From assembly GCF_001883705.2 (NCBI RefSeq), contig NZ_MDEQ02000004.1, positions 349,020-413,019 on the forward strand: 64,000 bases of DNA, in the 5' to 3' direction. The position numbers and the translations under genes are program-made. This DNA comes from Burkholderia catarinensis. Lineage in GTDB: Bacteria; Pseudomonadota; Gammaproteobacteria; Burkholderiales; Burkholderiaceae. Shown in pieces: positions 7,203 through 16,032 of this stretch. Below the pieces are notes generated by a model. That model searched no databases. It was not told the DNA's origin and saw only the letters and a list, made by a program, of their open reading frames with translations. Positions within the stretch are counted from its first letter, which is position 1. Each line of letters opens with the position of its first letter.

Positions 7203-9189
7203 GTTAAGCGCGAAGGGATCGGCCAGCCCCGGCCGGTACAACCCGAACATCACGCCGTGGGTGTTCGGCATGCACGAAGCGCTGGACGATCCGACCGTGC
7301 AGAAGGTCGTGTGCATGAAGTCGGCGCAGGTTGCGTGGACGGACGGCGTGCTGTTGAACTACATCGGCAAACGGATCGACGTCGACCCGTGTCCGATGAT
7401 CATCATGTTCCCGAAAGAGAAGACGGCGAAGAAGTTCAATCTGGAGAAGTTCGAACCGATGGTCGAGGTGACGCCTCGCCTGTCGGCGAAGCTGCCGGTT
7501 CACGCGGCCCGCGACAAAAACAATTTGTGGGATCACAAGACGTTCGCGCGCGGCTTCCTGAAGTTCATCACGTCGAATGCGCCGGACGATGTGAAGTCGA
7601 CGCCGGCCCCGGTCGTCGCCGTCGAGGAGCCGGACGACGCGAACACGAACGTGCGCGAGCAAGGCGATTCGATCACGCTGCTGGAGGAGCGCAACAAGAG
7701 CTATTCGGACCGGCGACGCAAGATGATCTTGGGCGGCACGCCGACCGTCGACGGCCTGTCGCGTATTCAGCAGGGCTATGCAGCGTCAGATCAGCGCGTG
7801 TATCTGGTGCCGTGCCCTGATTGTGACGAGGAGCATGAGCTGGCGTGGGAAAACGTCACCTGGAGCGAAGGCGCCGACGTCGCGCATGAGGTCTACGGCC
7901 GCGCACAACCGGAGTCGGCCCGTTACACCTGCCCGCATTGCGGCTCGTTGTGGGATGACGCAACGCGTATTCGCGCTGTGCGTCGCGGGCGATGGGTTGC
8001 GACGGCACCGTTTCATGGCGTCGCCGGCTTCCGCATCAACGAGCTGGTGTCGCCGTTCCCCGGCTCGAACATGGCCGAGCTGGTCAAGAAGTGGCTGACG
8101 GCCGACAAGGCGCTGCGCGAGGGCGACGATACGAAGATGCGTTCGTTCGTGAACAACTCGCAGGGCCGGGCGTACAAGTACAAGACCGATTTGCCCGAGC
8201 TGGACGTGCTCGCGCAACGTGCGCTGCCGTACGCGGAGCTGACGGTGCCGGTCGGCGGTCTGTTGTTGACGCTTGGCGTCGACGTGCAGCACGACCGCCT
8301 CGCGATCGTCTTGCGTGCGTGGGGGCGCGGAGAGGAAAGCTGGCTCGTTTTGTGGGGCGAGATCTACGGCAACGTGACGGAGCAGCAGCAAGACCCGATG
8401 ACGGGCGGTGTATGGGGCGCGTTGACGATGCTGCTGTCGCACGCGTACCGGCATGAGAACGGCTGGATGCTGCGCGTACGTGCAACGTCGATCGACTCGT
8501 CGGACGGCTCGACGTCGGACGCGGTATACAAGTACGTGCGCGCGGCGCAGCAGGCCGGTTACAACGTGATGGCCGTCAAGGGCAGTAGCAACGTCGACGC
8601 GGAGATCTTCAGCGTTCCGAAGGCGTCGATCGACTCGACGCGCAATAACAGCAAGGCGGCGAAATATGGGCTGCGCCCATACATGGTCGGCGTGAGCCGG
8701 GCGAAGGATCTGATCCTCGAAAACCGGCTGAAGCTCGAAGGCGACGGGCCGGGTCGCATGCACTGGTACAGCGGGGTCCGCAGCGACTACCTGTCGCAGC
8801 TCACCGCAGAGGTAAAGGTGCCGGGTCCACGTGGCGGTAAGCGCGTGTGGAAGAAAATCAGCCCGAGAAACGAGGCGCTGGACTGCGAAGGGTACGCGTT
8901 GCACGCGGCCCGCAGCGTGAAGGTACACCTGATGACCGAGGCGCACTGGCAGGTCGAGCAGCATCGTGCGTCGCAGGTCTCGCTATTCGATGCGGTTCCG
9001 GTGCTGGAGGCGTTACCCTCGGCGCTGCCTGCCGAGGTGCCGCCCGATCCGCCGGACGCGCCCGAGATTATCGTGACGCCGCGGCCGTCGCCGCCTACAG
9101 TAAAACCCGCCGAAACCCCGCCGCCGAGCGGGGTTTCGCGCATTCAGGGCCGTCGTGTTGGTCGGTCGACGTACCTGAAGCGCCGCTAA
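7078..9189 (+). CDS. terminase large subunit (GpA family)
   Basis: A 703-residue protein of the lambda gpA terminase family. The N-terminal ATPase half carries CMKSAQVAWTDGVLLNYIG in the usual GpA position and VAVEEPDDANTN as the Walker B-like segment. A CxxC pair (VPCPDCDEE, TCPHCGSLW) lies near 240-285. The nuclease half includes LTLGVDVQHDRLAIVLRAWG. It cuts concatemers and drives packaging into the prohead. The last 70 residues are Pro-rich. The start at 7078 lies within the small-subunit gene; a shorter start is possible. Confidence 0.9.
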   Translation: MDALSSFLNTTQTVHAVIRRIATMLRPPEKIGTTEWARKRRRLSAKGSASPGRYNPNITPWVFGMHEALDDPTVQKVVCMKSAQVAWTDGVLLNYIGKRIDVDPCPMIIMFPKEKTAKKFNLEKFEPMVEVTPRLSAKLPVHAARDKNNLWDHKTFARGFLKFITSNAPDDVKSTPAPVVAVEEPDDANTNVREQGDSITLLEERNKSYSDRRRKMILGGTPTVDGLSRIQQGYAASDQRVYLVPCPDCDEEHELAWENVTWSEGADVAHEVYGRAQPESARYTCPHCGSLWDDATRIRAVRRGRWVATAPFHGVAGFRINELVSPFPGSNMAELVKKWLTADKALREGDDTKMRSFVNNSQGRAYKYKTDLPELDVLAQRALPYAELTVPVGGLLLTLGVDVQHDRLAIVLRAWGRGEESWLVLWGEIYGNVTEQQQDPMTGGVWGALTMLLSHAYRHENGWMLRVRATSIDSSDGSTSDAVYKYVRAAQQAGYNVMAVKGSSNVDAEIFSVPKASIDSTRNNSKAAKYGLRPYMVGVSRAKDLILENRLKLEGDGPGRMHWYSGVRSDYLSQLTAEVKVPGPRGGKRVWKKISPRNEALDCEGYALHAARSVKVHLMTEAHWQVEQHRASQVSLFDAVPVLEALPSALPAEVPPDPPDAPEIIVTPRPSPPTVKPAETPPPSGVSRIQGRRVGRSTYLKRR

Positions 9190-9202
9190 ACGAGGGAATC
9201 GC

Positions 9203-9409
9203 ATGGGATACACAAGGCAGGATCTGGAGCGCATCCAGTCGGCAATCGCGAAGGGCGAGCTGGAAGTCCAGTATGCCGACCGGCGAGTTAAATATCGCTC
9301 AATCGGCGAGCTGCGCGAAGCCCGCACCGAGATCATTCGGGACCTGAACGGTGCGGCCGGACGTTCGTCGATCGTCCGGATTCGTCACGCAGGCAAGGGG
9401 GTGCGATGA
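9203..9409 (+). CDS. head-tail joining protein (lambda gpW-like)
   Basis: 68 residues, the length of lambda gpW, with the same layout: helix (YTRQDLERIQSAIAKGELEV), a short beta segment (YADRRVKYRSIGEL), then a helix. It sits between terminase and portal, as in lambda. It would plug the portal once DNA is packaged. Its stop overlaps the portal start (ATGA). Confidence 0.75.
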   Translation: MGYTRQDLERIQSAIAKGELEVQYADRRVKYRSIGELREARTEIIRDLNGAAGRSSIVRIRHAGKGVR

Positions 9410-10899
9410 AGTCGGGCTATCCGTCACTCGCACGGCGCGGGTTCGTGGTGCCGACGCGGCTGAAGGCGGCGGCCTACGAGTCGGCGAGCACGTCGGGCGC
9501 ACGGGCGAAGTCGTGGCGGGCGTCGGGCGCGGGACCGAATGCGGCGGCGGTGCAAAACCTGCCGCTGTTGCGGTCGCGCGCTCGCGACGCGATCCGCAAC
9601 GATCCGTGGGCGAAGACGGCGATCGCTCGACTCGTATCGAACACGATCGGGAACGGTATCCAAGCGCACCCGCAGCATCCGACCGACGCGGTGCGCAAGA
9701 TGCAAAAGCAACTTTGGGAGGATAGCTGCGAGGAGATCGACGCGGACGATCTGTTCGACATGGGGGGCGTGCAGACGCTCGCTGCACGTGCGTTCTTCGG
9801 CGACGGCGAGGTGCTGGTGCGTCGCCAGTTGCGCAGCCCGAGCGAGGGCTTGGCGGTCCCGATGCAGATCCGGCTTCTCGAAGGGGATCTGCTGCCGATG
9901 GAGAAGAACGAGATCGTGCCGGGCGGTGGCGAGATCATCAACGGCGTCGAGTTCAATGCGGACGGCCGACGTGTCGCGTATCACCTGTTGCAGCGTCATC
10001 CCGGCGAGTACGGACGCGCATCGACGACCAGCATGCAGACCGTGCGCGTGCCGGCCGACGAGATCGCGCACGTTTTCCTCGCGCTTCGGCCCGGCCAGGT
10101 GCGCGGCGTCCCCGAGCTGTCGACCGTGCTGTTGCGGCTCAAGTCGCTGGACAACTTCGACGACGCAGTGCTGTTCCGGCAGGAGGTCAGCAACCTCTTT
10201 GCCGGCTTCATCACGAAGCCGCCTGCCGAGCCGGGCCTGATGGGCGATCCAGTTACAGGCGCTGCGATGGAGTACGACGTCGACGGCTTTTCGCCAGTCG
10301 TATCGCTCGAACCGGGAAGCATGCAGGAGCTGGCTCCGGGTGAAAGCGTCACGTTTGCAGAGCCGCCGGGAGCGGGGACGGACTACGGTCCGTTCATGCG
10401 TCAGCAACTGATGGCCGCTGCGGCGTCGGTGGGCATGCCGTACGAGGTCATGACCGGCGATCTGCGCGATGTGAGCGATCGCGTGCTGCGGGTGATCTTG
10501 AACGAGTTCCGGCGGTCGATCGAGCAGATCCAGTGGAACGTGTTCATTCATCAGTTTTGCCGGAAGGTCTGGCGCTGGTGGGTCGATGCGTGTGCGTTGT
10601 CGGGTGCGATGCCGATGCCGGACTACTACCGACGCCGTCGCGACTATTTGCGGGTGCGGTGGGTGCCGCAGGGCTGGCCGTATATCCATCCGGTGCAGGA
10701 CGTCACGGCGAAGCGGATGGAGATTCGCTCCGGGCTGGCGAGCCGGACAGGTGCGGTGCTCTCGCGTGGTGATGATCCGGAGCAGGTCGACCGGGAGAAC
10801 GCGGACGATCTCGCTCGCGAGCGCCGGCTCGGGATTCGATATGACACGCTCGATCCGGTCAACGGGGCGAGCGATCTTTCTAATGGGGATGGCGAATGA
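9406..10899 (+). CDS. portal protein (lambda gpB family)
   Basis: A 497-residue protein with hallmarks of lambda-family portals: an N-terminal RARDAIRNDPWAKTAIARLVSN segment, DEIAHVFLALRPGQVRGVPELSTVL in the middle and an AAASVGMPYEVMTGDLRDVS block. It forms the dodecameric vertex ring through which DNA enters. It is coupled by ATGA overlaps to both neighbours. A copy of the dispersed 13-bp motif (9704-9716) lies inside the gene. Confidence 0.9.
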   Translation: MKSGYPSLARRGFVVPTRLKAAAYESASTSGARAKSWRASGAGPNAAAVQNLPLLRSRARDAIRNDPWAKTAIARLVSNTIGNGIQAHPQHPTDAVRKMQKQLWEDSCEEIDADDLFDMGGVQTLAARAFFGDGEVLVRRQLRSPSEGLAVPMQIRLLEGDLLPMEKNEIVPGGGEIINGVEFNADGRRVAYHLLQRHPGEYGRASTTSMQTVRVPADEIAHVFLALRPGQVRGVPELSTVLLRLKSLDNFDDAVLFRQEVSNLFAGFITKPPAEPGLMGDPVTGAAMEYDVDGFSPVVSLEPGSMQELAPGESVTFAEPPGAGTDYGPFMRQQLMAAAASVGMPYEVMTGDLRDVSDRVLRVILNEFRRSIEQIQWNVFIHQFCRKVWRWWVDACALSGAMPMPDYYRRRRDYLRVRWVPQGWPYIHPVQDVTAKRMEIRSGLASRTGAVLSRGDDPEQVDRENADDLARERRLGIRYDTLDPVNGASDLSNGDGE

Positions 10900-11972
10900 A
10901 AGGGAAGAAGCGCTGGTGGGACATCCGCGCGCAAGCGAACGCGGGTGGCGAGCAGGAGGTCGAGATTCGGCTCTACGGCGACATCGGATTCTGGGGCACC
11001 GATGCCGATCTGTTTGTCGCGAAGCTCGACGAGGTAGCGGTGACGGCAGCGTCGATCGTCGTTGCGATCAACTCGATGGGTGGGGACGTGTTCGACGCGT
11101 TCACGATCTACAACGCCCTGCGTCGACATGCTGGCAAGGTGACGGGGCGCGTCGACGGCGTCGCCGCGTCGGCCGCATCGTTGATTCTGATGGCATGCGA
11201 CACGATCGAGATGCCGTCGAACGCGAGGCTGATGATTCACAACCCGCATACGGTCGCGGCCGGCGAGGCCGGGGATCTGCGCAAGCTCGCTGACCTACTC
11301 GATAGCACGTCCGACAGCATGTTGGCGGCCTACGTTGAGCGCAGCGGCCGGACCGAAGAGGAGGTTCGCGTGATCATGGACGCGGAGACCTGGCTCACGG
11401 CGGCGCAGGCGAAGGAGCAAGGCTTCTGCGATGCAGTTGTCGACCCGATCCGCATCGCGGCGTACGCGGGCGCGGCGCGACTCGCCGCTCGCTTCTCGGC
11501 CGTGCCGGCCGAGATCCGCGCGGTGCTGGAGGACGACGGCGAGGTGCCGCCGTCCGATCCGAAGCCGAATCCGCCGGCTGATCCTGCGCCGCAGCCGCCG
11601 GCAACGCCGGACGTGACCGCATTGGCGTCGCACGTGTACGCAGCATGTCGTGATGCGCGGATCGAGCACTGCGCCGAAGGCATCGTGCTGGCGACCGGCC
11701 TGCGCGATCGCGCGACTGTCGACGCGGCGATCCGCAGCGCACAGGACATCGCAGGTATCTGTCTGGCCGCGAGCCTGACCGAGCTGACGGCCGGCTTCGT
11801 TGCAGACGGGCTGACGGCCGATCAGGTGCGCGCGCGGTTGTTCGAGCGTGTGACGGCCTCGCAGAAGCCGATCAACCATCGTGCTGCCCCGGTTGCGTCG
11901 CAAGACGCGCCCGTGGTCGCGAATGCGCCGCGTGCGGCGTCCATCTACGCGGCTCGCAAGAGCGGCAAGTAA
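10896..11972 (+). CDS. ClpP-like head maturation protease / scaffold
   Basis: A 358-residue protein with an S14 ClpP-like N-terminal domain. It shows INSMGGDVFDAFTIYNAL, then GVAASAASLILMA with the probable nucleophile S92, and RLMIHNP with the probable H115. A Pro-rich linker (about residues 215-235) leads to a helical C-terminus that may act as scaffold, as in lambda gpC/Nu3. It processes the portal and capsid during prohead assembly. Its stop codon lies within a copy of the dispersed motif (11965-11977). Confidence 0.85.
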   Translation: MKGKKRWWDIRAQANAGGEQEVEIRLYGDIGFWGTDADLFVAKLDEVAVTAASIVVAINSMGGDVFDAFTIYNALRRHAGKVTGRVDGVAASAASLILMACDTIEMPSNARLMIHNPHTVAAGEAGDLRKLADLLDSTSDSMLAAYVERSGRTEEEVRVIMDAETWLTAAQAKEQGFCDAVVDPIRIAAYAGAARLAARFSAVPAEIRAVLEDDGEVPPSDPKPNPPADPAPQPPATPDVTALASHVYAACRDARIEHCAEGIVLATGLRDRATVDAAIRSAQDIAGICLAASLTELTAGFVADGLTADQVRARLFERVTASQKPINHRAAPVASQDAPVVANAPRAASIYAARKSGK

Positions 11973-12001
11973 CTTTGACGTAACCCGAGGAGGGGAAACA
12001 C

Positions 12002-12346
12002 ATGTCGAACTGGAAGGTACAGGCAAATCTCCCGGCCGAATTTCTCGTGTCGGAGGGTAACGGGCAGATTTCGCGCGAGCGGATCGTCGTGAAGGCGGGT
12101 GCGGCGCTGTCGTCTGGCCAGGTGCTCGGGGTGACGAGTACCGGCGAATATGCGCCGTACGACAACGCAGCAAACGACGGTTCGGAAGTCGCCGCAGCGA
12201 TCCTCTATGCGCCGCTGGCGGCGTCCGAAGCGCCACGACCGGCGACGGGTGTCGTCCGGCTCGCCGAAGTCGTTGGCGGGCTTCTGACGGGCCTCGACGC
12301 GGCCGGTCGTGGCGATCTCGCCGAGCGACACGTGATCGTCCGCTGA
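12002..12346 (+). CDS. head decoration protein (lambda gpD family)
   Basis: 114 residues, the usual size for gpD-like capsid stabilisers. It carries the family's GQVLGVTSTGEYAPYD segment and a C-terminal RGDLAERHVIVR. It would trim the expanded capsid as trimers. AGGAGGGG lies 9 bp upstream of the ATG. A strong terminator follows, between this gene and the major capsid gene. Confidence 0.85.
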   Translation: MSNWKVQANLPAEFLVSEGNGQISRERIVVKAGAALSSGQVLGVTSTGEYAPYDNAANDGSEVAAAILYAPLAASEAPRPATGVVRLAEVVGGLLTGLDAAGRGDLAERHVIVR

Positions 12347-12364
12347 TCACAACGTACCCCATTC

Positions 12365-12393
12365 AAGGCCACGCCGACCGCGTGGCCTTTTTT
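12365..12393 (+). terminator. intrinsic terminator before major capsid gene
   Basis: Arms AAGGCCACGC (12365-12374) and GCGTGGCCTT (12380-12389) plus T-run. It probably separates capsid expression levels. Confidence 0.85.
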
Positions 12394-12419
12394 GTATCCA
12401 TTTTCATGTCGGAGGTTGT

Positions 12420-13415
12420 ATGGCGGATATCGCCCTGTTTCAAGACGATGCGTTCTCGCTGTCGTCCCTGAGTGCCGCGATCAACGAGCAGCCGTATGTG
12501 CCCGGCCGTATCGGCACGCTCGGGCTGTTCGAAGAGGACGGCATCACCACGACGACGATCCAGATCGAGCGCGACGGCGACACGCTCGCACTCGTAGCGG
12601 CCGGCGAGCGCGGTTCGCCGGCCGCCGTGGTGGGCGGCAGCAAGCGCAGCATGATTCCGATCAACGCCGTCCACCTGCCGCAGCGTGCAGTGATCAAGGC
12701 GGACGAGATCCAGAATCTGCGCGCGTTCGGTTCGGAGACCGAGCTGGAGGCGCTGCAGACCGTCGTGAATCGCCGGCTCGCGAAGATGCGTCGCCAGCTC
12801 GATGCGACGCATGAATTCCATCGCATCGGTGCGATCAAGGGGGCGGTGCTGGATGCGGACGGCAAGCGGGTGCTGATCGACCTGTGGAAGTACTTCGACA
12901 TCGAGCAGACGGTGATTCCGTTCGAGCTGGGCAAGGCCGATACGGAGCTTCGCACGAAGTGCATCGAGGTGCAGGACGCGATCGAAGATGCGCTTGGCGC
13001 GACGACGTACACGGGTGTGCGCGTGCTCTGCGGTCGAGTGTTCTGGAACAAGCTGATCAGCGCGAAGTCGGTCAAGGAGACGTATCTGGCTTCGGTGATG
13101 GCGGCGCAATTGCGGGGCGACGCGCGCGAAGCGTTCGACTTCGGCGGTTGCACGTTCGAGCGCTATCGTGGCCGCGTCGGTGACGTTGGCTATGTGGCGG
13201 ACGACGAGGCACATGCGATTCCGGAAGGTGTTCCGGACCTGTTCATCTCGCGCTTCGCGCCGGCCGACTACGTCGAGTCGGTCAACACGACCGGCATTCC
13301 GTACTACGCGAAACAGGAGCTGATGGACTTCGGCAAGGGTGTCGAGATCGAGGCGCAGTCGAACCCGATCCACCTGTGCACGCGCCCGAAGGCGCTGATC
13401 AAGCTGAAGGCGTGA
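12420..13415 (+). CDS. major capsid protein (lambda gpE family)
   Basis: A 331-residue protein of the lambda gpE capsid family (lambda gpE is about 341). Visible family blocks are INEQPYVPGRIGTLGLFEEDGI near the N-terminus, RSMIPINAVHLPQRAVI, and FVSRFAP-like LFISRFAPADYVESVNTTGI near the C-terminus. It forms the icosahedral shell. A GGAGG precedes the ATG at the usual spacing. The gene follows a terminator, so it may have its own promoter or depend on read-through. Confidence 0.9.
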   Translation: MADIALFQDDAFSLSSLSAAINEQPYVPGRIGTLGLFEEDGITTTTIQIERDGDTLALVAAGERGSPAAVVGGSKRSMIPINAVHLPQRAVIKADEIQNLRAFGSETELEALQTVVNRRLAKMRRQLDATHEFHRIGAIKGAVLDADGKRVLIDLWKYFDIEQTVIPFELGKADTELRTKCIEVQDAIEDALGATTYTGVRVLCGRVFWNKLISAKSVKETYLASVMAAQLRGDAREAFDFGGCTFERYRGRVGDVGYVADDEAHAIPEGVPDLFISRFAPADYVESVNTTGIPYYAKQELMDFGKGVEIEAQSNPIHLCTRPKALIKLKA

Positions 13416-13416
13416 C

Positions 13417-13704
13417 ATGGCGTTCCGGGATCTGATGGCCGACGTCGACACGGCCGTGAAGCGAGACCTGTCGGACGATGTGAAGATCGACGGCAAACCG
13501 CTGCAAGGCATGTTCAAGGCGCCGTGGCTCGGCCCTGATCTCGGGACGCAACGCACGCAGCTCGTTGCGCCGATCCTCGACATCACGGACGACGACGCGG
13601 CCCGCGTACGCGAAGGCAGCATCGTCGAAGCGGGTGGCGAGCGCTTCCGTGTCCTCGAGATCCGCCCGGCAGGTACGGGCTGGACAATCCTGATTCTGAG
13701 GTGA
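13417..13704 (+). CDS. head-tail attachment protein (lambda gpFII-like)
   Basis: A 95-residue protein with the gpFII-like layout: an N-terminal helical DLMADVDTAVKRDL, then a beta-rich body ending RFRVLEIRPAGTGWTILILR. It starts 1 bp after the capsid stop. It probably completes the head and forms the tail docking site. Confidence 0.65.
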   Translation: MAFRDLMADVDTAVKRDLSDDVKIDGKPLQGMFKAPWLGPDLGTQRTQLVAPILDITDDDAARVREGSIVEAGGERFRVLEIRPAGTGWTILILR

Positions 13705-13707
13705 CGC

Positions 13708-14238
13708 GTGGATCTGCTGAAGATCGAGATCGATGTGAAGGGGGCGCTCGAAGCGCTCGCGGGCCTGCCGCCTGCAGCAATGCAGGCGGCATGGCGTCGG
13801 ACGCTGCGGAAGACCGGCGCATGGATCAGGAGCCAGACCGCGAAGGAGGTCGGCAACGCGACGGGCATCCAGCAAAAGCTGCTACGGCAGCGGATGTACT
13901 TCTTCATGCGATCGGCCGATACCGGGAAGGTGTGGCTCGGGTTGAACCCGATCGAGGCGCATCGACTCGGTGCGGTCCGACGCACGAAGAAGGGCATCCG
14001 GGCCGGTAAATCGCTGTTCGAGGGCGCATGGCGCAAGACGACGCGTCAGCCGGACGGGCCGATCTTCCGTCGGACCGGGAAGGCGCGAACGCCGTTCGAG
14101 GTCGTGACGGTCGAGTGGTCGCAAACGGGCGACCCGGCGTTTCGACGGGCCGCCCGCGCGTGCGAAGCGCGACTGATGACGGTGTTGCGGCAAGAGGTCA
14201 ACTATGAACTGCAAAAGGCGATGAACCGTGCTCGATAA
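13708..14238 (+). CDS. minor tail protein Z-like
   Basis: 176 residues from GTG 13708. The protein shows the minor-tail Z pattern: ALAGLPPAAMQAAWRRTLRKTGAWI, a basic core and AHRLGAVRRTKKGIRAGK. It would join the tail end to the head connector. It overlaps the next gene by 11 bp. It is the last gene with a clear lambda-type relative. Confidence 0.7.
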   Translation: MDLLKIEIDVKGALEALAGLPPAAMQAAWRRTLRKTGAWIRSQTAKEVGNATGIQQKLLRQRMYFFMRSADTGKVWLGLNPIEAHRLGAVRRTKKGIRAGKSLFEGAWRKTTRQPDGPIFRRTGKARTPFEVVTVEWSQTGDPAFRRAARACEARLMTVLRQEVNYELQKAMNRAR

Positions 14239-14752
14239 CCTGAAACAACTGCACGACGGCATTGAGGCCGGCCTGCGCGAACGGCTGCCGGATCTGGAAC
14301 GCATCCATGCGTATCCGAAGATCGGCAAGGCGATCGACACGCCGTTCGTTGCGATCGAGCTGTCGGAGCTGGAGCCGGGGCACGATGACGGAACGGGGCG
14401 TGTGCCGCTGATCGCGCGTATGCAGGCCCGCGTGATCGTCGACCCGTTGGTCGAGGATGCTGACGTCCAGGTGCGCGAGCTGTCCGCCCGCGTGTTGCAG
14501 AAAGTGCACGGCGCAACGTGGGGGCTGCCCGTGACGCCCGGCAAACAGGTCGGCTCGGCCGGTGAAGATCCGTTCCGGCCCGAGCTGGACACGTATCTCG
14601 TTTGGCTCGTCGAGTGGGTGCACGAATTCGACCTGGGCGACGCGTACGAGCCGCCGACGAAGGGGCGCGCGGTGTTGTGGGGCGTCGATCCGGAGACCGG
14701 ACCGGGGCACGAAGACCGTTACTGGAATTCGGCGGATCAGGGAGCGGGGTGA
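14228..14752 (+). CDS. tail terminator-like phage protein
   Basis: 174 residues from GTG 14228. No firm family, but its length, its place between minor tail protein Z and the P2-type baseplate genes, and its pattern (a helical start, then FVAIELSELEPG and a beta-rich body) resemble Mu gp37-type or tail-completion proteins. It lies at the junction of the lambda-like head block and the P2-like tail block, so it may adapt one to the other. That role is inferred. Confidence 0.5.
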   Translation: MLDNLKQLHDGIEAGLRERLPDLERIHAYPKIGKAIDTPFVAIELSELEPGHDDGTGRVPLIARMQARVIVDPLVEDADVQVRELSARVLQKVHGATWGLPVTPGKQVGSAGEDPFRPELDTYLVWLVEWVHEFDLGDAYEPPTKGRAVLWGVDPETGPGHEDRYWNSADQGAG

Positions 14753-14755
14753 CGT

Positions 14756-15436
14756 GTGAGCGACTTCGAGCTTGGCGAGATGGATCGCCGCATGGCGTGT
14801 CTGACGCAGTCCGCGGTCGTCGAGGCGATCACGTACGACCCGCCGCGCGTGAAGGTGCGTGTCGGTGATTGGGTGAGCGACTGGATCAAATGGCAGGCGG
14901 GTGCGGCCGGCAAGGTCCGGCAGTGGCGTCCGCCGTCCGTCGACGAAGAGGTCGCGCTGTGGGCACCGTCCGGAGATCTAGCGGGGGCGTTCGTCGCACC
15001 GGGGTACTACACGGCGCAGCACGGCGGGTCCGGTCGGTCGAGTCCAGACGAGACCGCGACCGACTTCCCGGACGGCGCATTCGAGCAGTACAACCATGCG
15101 AGCCATGAATATGTGCTGTCGGTGCCGGCCGGTGGTCGGATCGTGTTTCGCATCGGCGGGACGGAGTTCGAGCTGAAGGCGGACGGTGCGACGCTGCGCA
15201 GCGCGAAGCTGCTGGCGGACATTCCGGACTCGACGTTCACAGGCAACACGACGACCGAGCAAATGCTCACGTTCAACGGCGGTATGCAGGGCAAGGCGGG
15301 CGAGGGCGGCGTTATCGCGATGAAGATCGCGGGCAGTGCCGAATATACCGAAGACGTTGTTGCCGGCGGTAAGTCGCTCACGAAGCACAGTCACCGTGAG
15401 CAAGGTGACGGCGAGCTTGTTGGCCCGCCAGTGTGA
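14756..15436 (+). CDS. V: baseplate spike protein V
   Basis: A 226-residue P2 gpV-type baseplate spike (GTG start). The OB-fold region is near 20-85, then a beta-helix prism, and the C-terminus reads KHSHREQGDGELVGPPV. The HxH pair there matches the iron-binding tip of P2-like spikes, which forms the membrane-piercing point. The phage therefore already has its own sharpened tip, which bears on the separate PAAR gene at 31536-31952. It opens the tail operon V-W-J-I. Confidence 0.9.
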   Translation: MSDFELGEMDRRMACLTQSAVVEAITYDPPRVKVRVGDWVSDWIKWQAGAAGKVRQWRPPSVDEEVALWAPSGDLAGAFVAPGYYTAQHGGSGRSSPDETATDFPDGAFEQYNHASHEYVLSVPAGGRIVFRIGGTEFELKADGATLRSAKLLADIPDSTFTGNTTTEQMLTFNGGMQGKAGEGGVIAMKIAGSAEYTEDVVAGGKSLTKHSHREQGDGELVGPPV

Positions 15437-15442
15437 GCGCAG

Positions 15443-15455
15443 CAAAGTAACTTTG
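15443..15455. repeat. perfect copy of dispersed 13-bp motif
   Basis: CAAAGTAACTTTG: 6-bp arms with a 1-bp centre, directly before a terminator. Other copies with at most two arm mismatches start at 2297, 5131, 9704, 11965, 15966, 17584, 20189, 21977, 23967, 28846, 33830 and 37817. Confidence 0.8.
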
Positions 15456-15456
15456 G

Positions 15457-15479
15457 ACCCCGCCCCGTGCGGGGTTTTT
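15457..15479 (+). terminator. terminator after gene V
   Basis: ACCCCGC (15457-15463) and GCGGGGT (15469-15475) with a T-run, just 2 bp after the 13-bp motif. Confidence 0.8.
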
Positions 15480-15496
15480 CGTTTGTGGGGGTGGTT

Positions 15497-15697
15497 ATGG
15501 CGAAAGACGCGCAGCAAGGCGGGGCGGTAGCGCCCGTGACGTACATCGATACCGAGTTTCGCAGTCGCGTGATCGTGTTTCCGGATGGCTCTTACGTCGC
15601 GGTGTTGGCGGGCAAGGCGACTGTGACGGACCCGGCGCACATCCGGTACATGGACGACCGCGCAGACTTCAGGCGCGTTGACGCGAAGGTGATCTGA
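15497..15697 (+). CDS. small phage protein between V and W
   Basis: A 66-residue protein (MAKDAQQGGAVAPVTYIDTE) with a GGGGGTGG just upstream. It ends by overlapping the W start (TGATG). The body VIVFPDGSYVAVLAGKATVTDP is beta-rich. It lies between the P2-type V and W genes, so it may be a baseplate accessory. The function is not recognised. Confidence 0.6.
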   Translation: MAKDAQQGGAVAPVTYIDTEFRSRVIVFPDGSYVAVLAGKATVTDPAHIRYMDDRADFRRVDAKVI

Positions 15698-16032
15698 TGG
15701 TTGCGCTGGTCGGTATGTGTCGCCGTACGGGCCGACTGATCGGCGGTCTCGATCATCTCGTGCAGAGCATCGCGGACATTCTCAGCACGCGCAAGGGAAC
15801 TCGCCGCGAGCGTCCCGATTACGGCTCGGATCTCCCGGCGATGGTCGATCTGCCCGTGACACGCGGTTGGATCTCTGCTGCACAGGCCGAAGCCGCACGC
15901 GCAATCGGACGGTGGGAGCCGCGCATTGCGCTGGATCGCGTCAACGCGCTGTCGGTTGTGGACGGCAAAGTAACTTTTCGAATCGCCGGGCAGTACGAAG
16001 GCGACGATGTTGTATTCGAGGTGACGATATGA
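15697..16032 (+). CDS. W: baseplate wedge protein W (gp25-like)
   Basis: A 111-residue gp25/W-family baseplate protein. It shows LVQSIADILSTRKGTRRERPDYGSDL, the conserved RxxRpxyGs core, then ARAIGRWEPRIALDRV. It is part of the wedge that links the spike to the sheath. It overlaps J by 4 bp. A copy of the dispersed motif (15966-15978) lies near its 3' end. Confidence 0.9.
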   Translation: MVALVGMCRRTGRLIGGLDHLVQSIADILSTRKGTRRERPDYGSDLPAMVDLPVTRGWISAAQAEAARAIGRWEPRIALDRVNALSVVDGKVTFRIAGQYEGDDVVFEVTI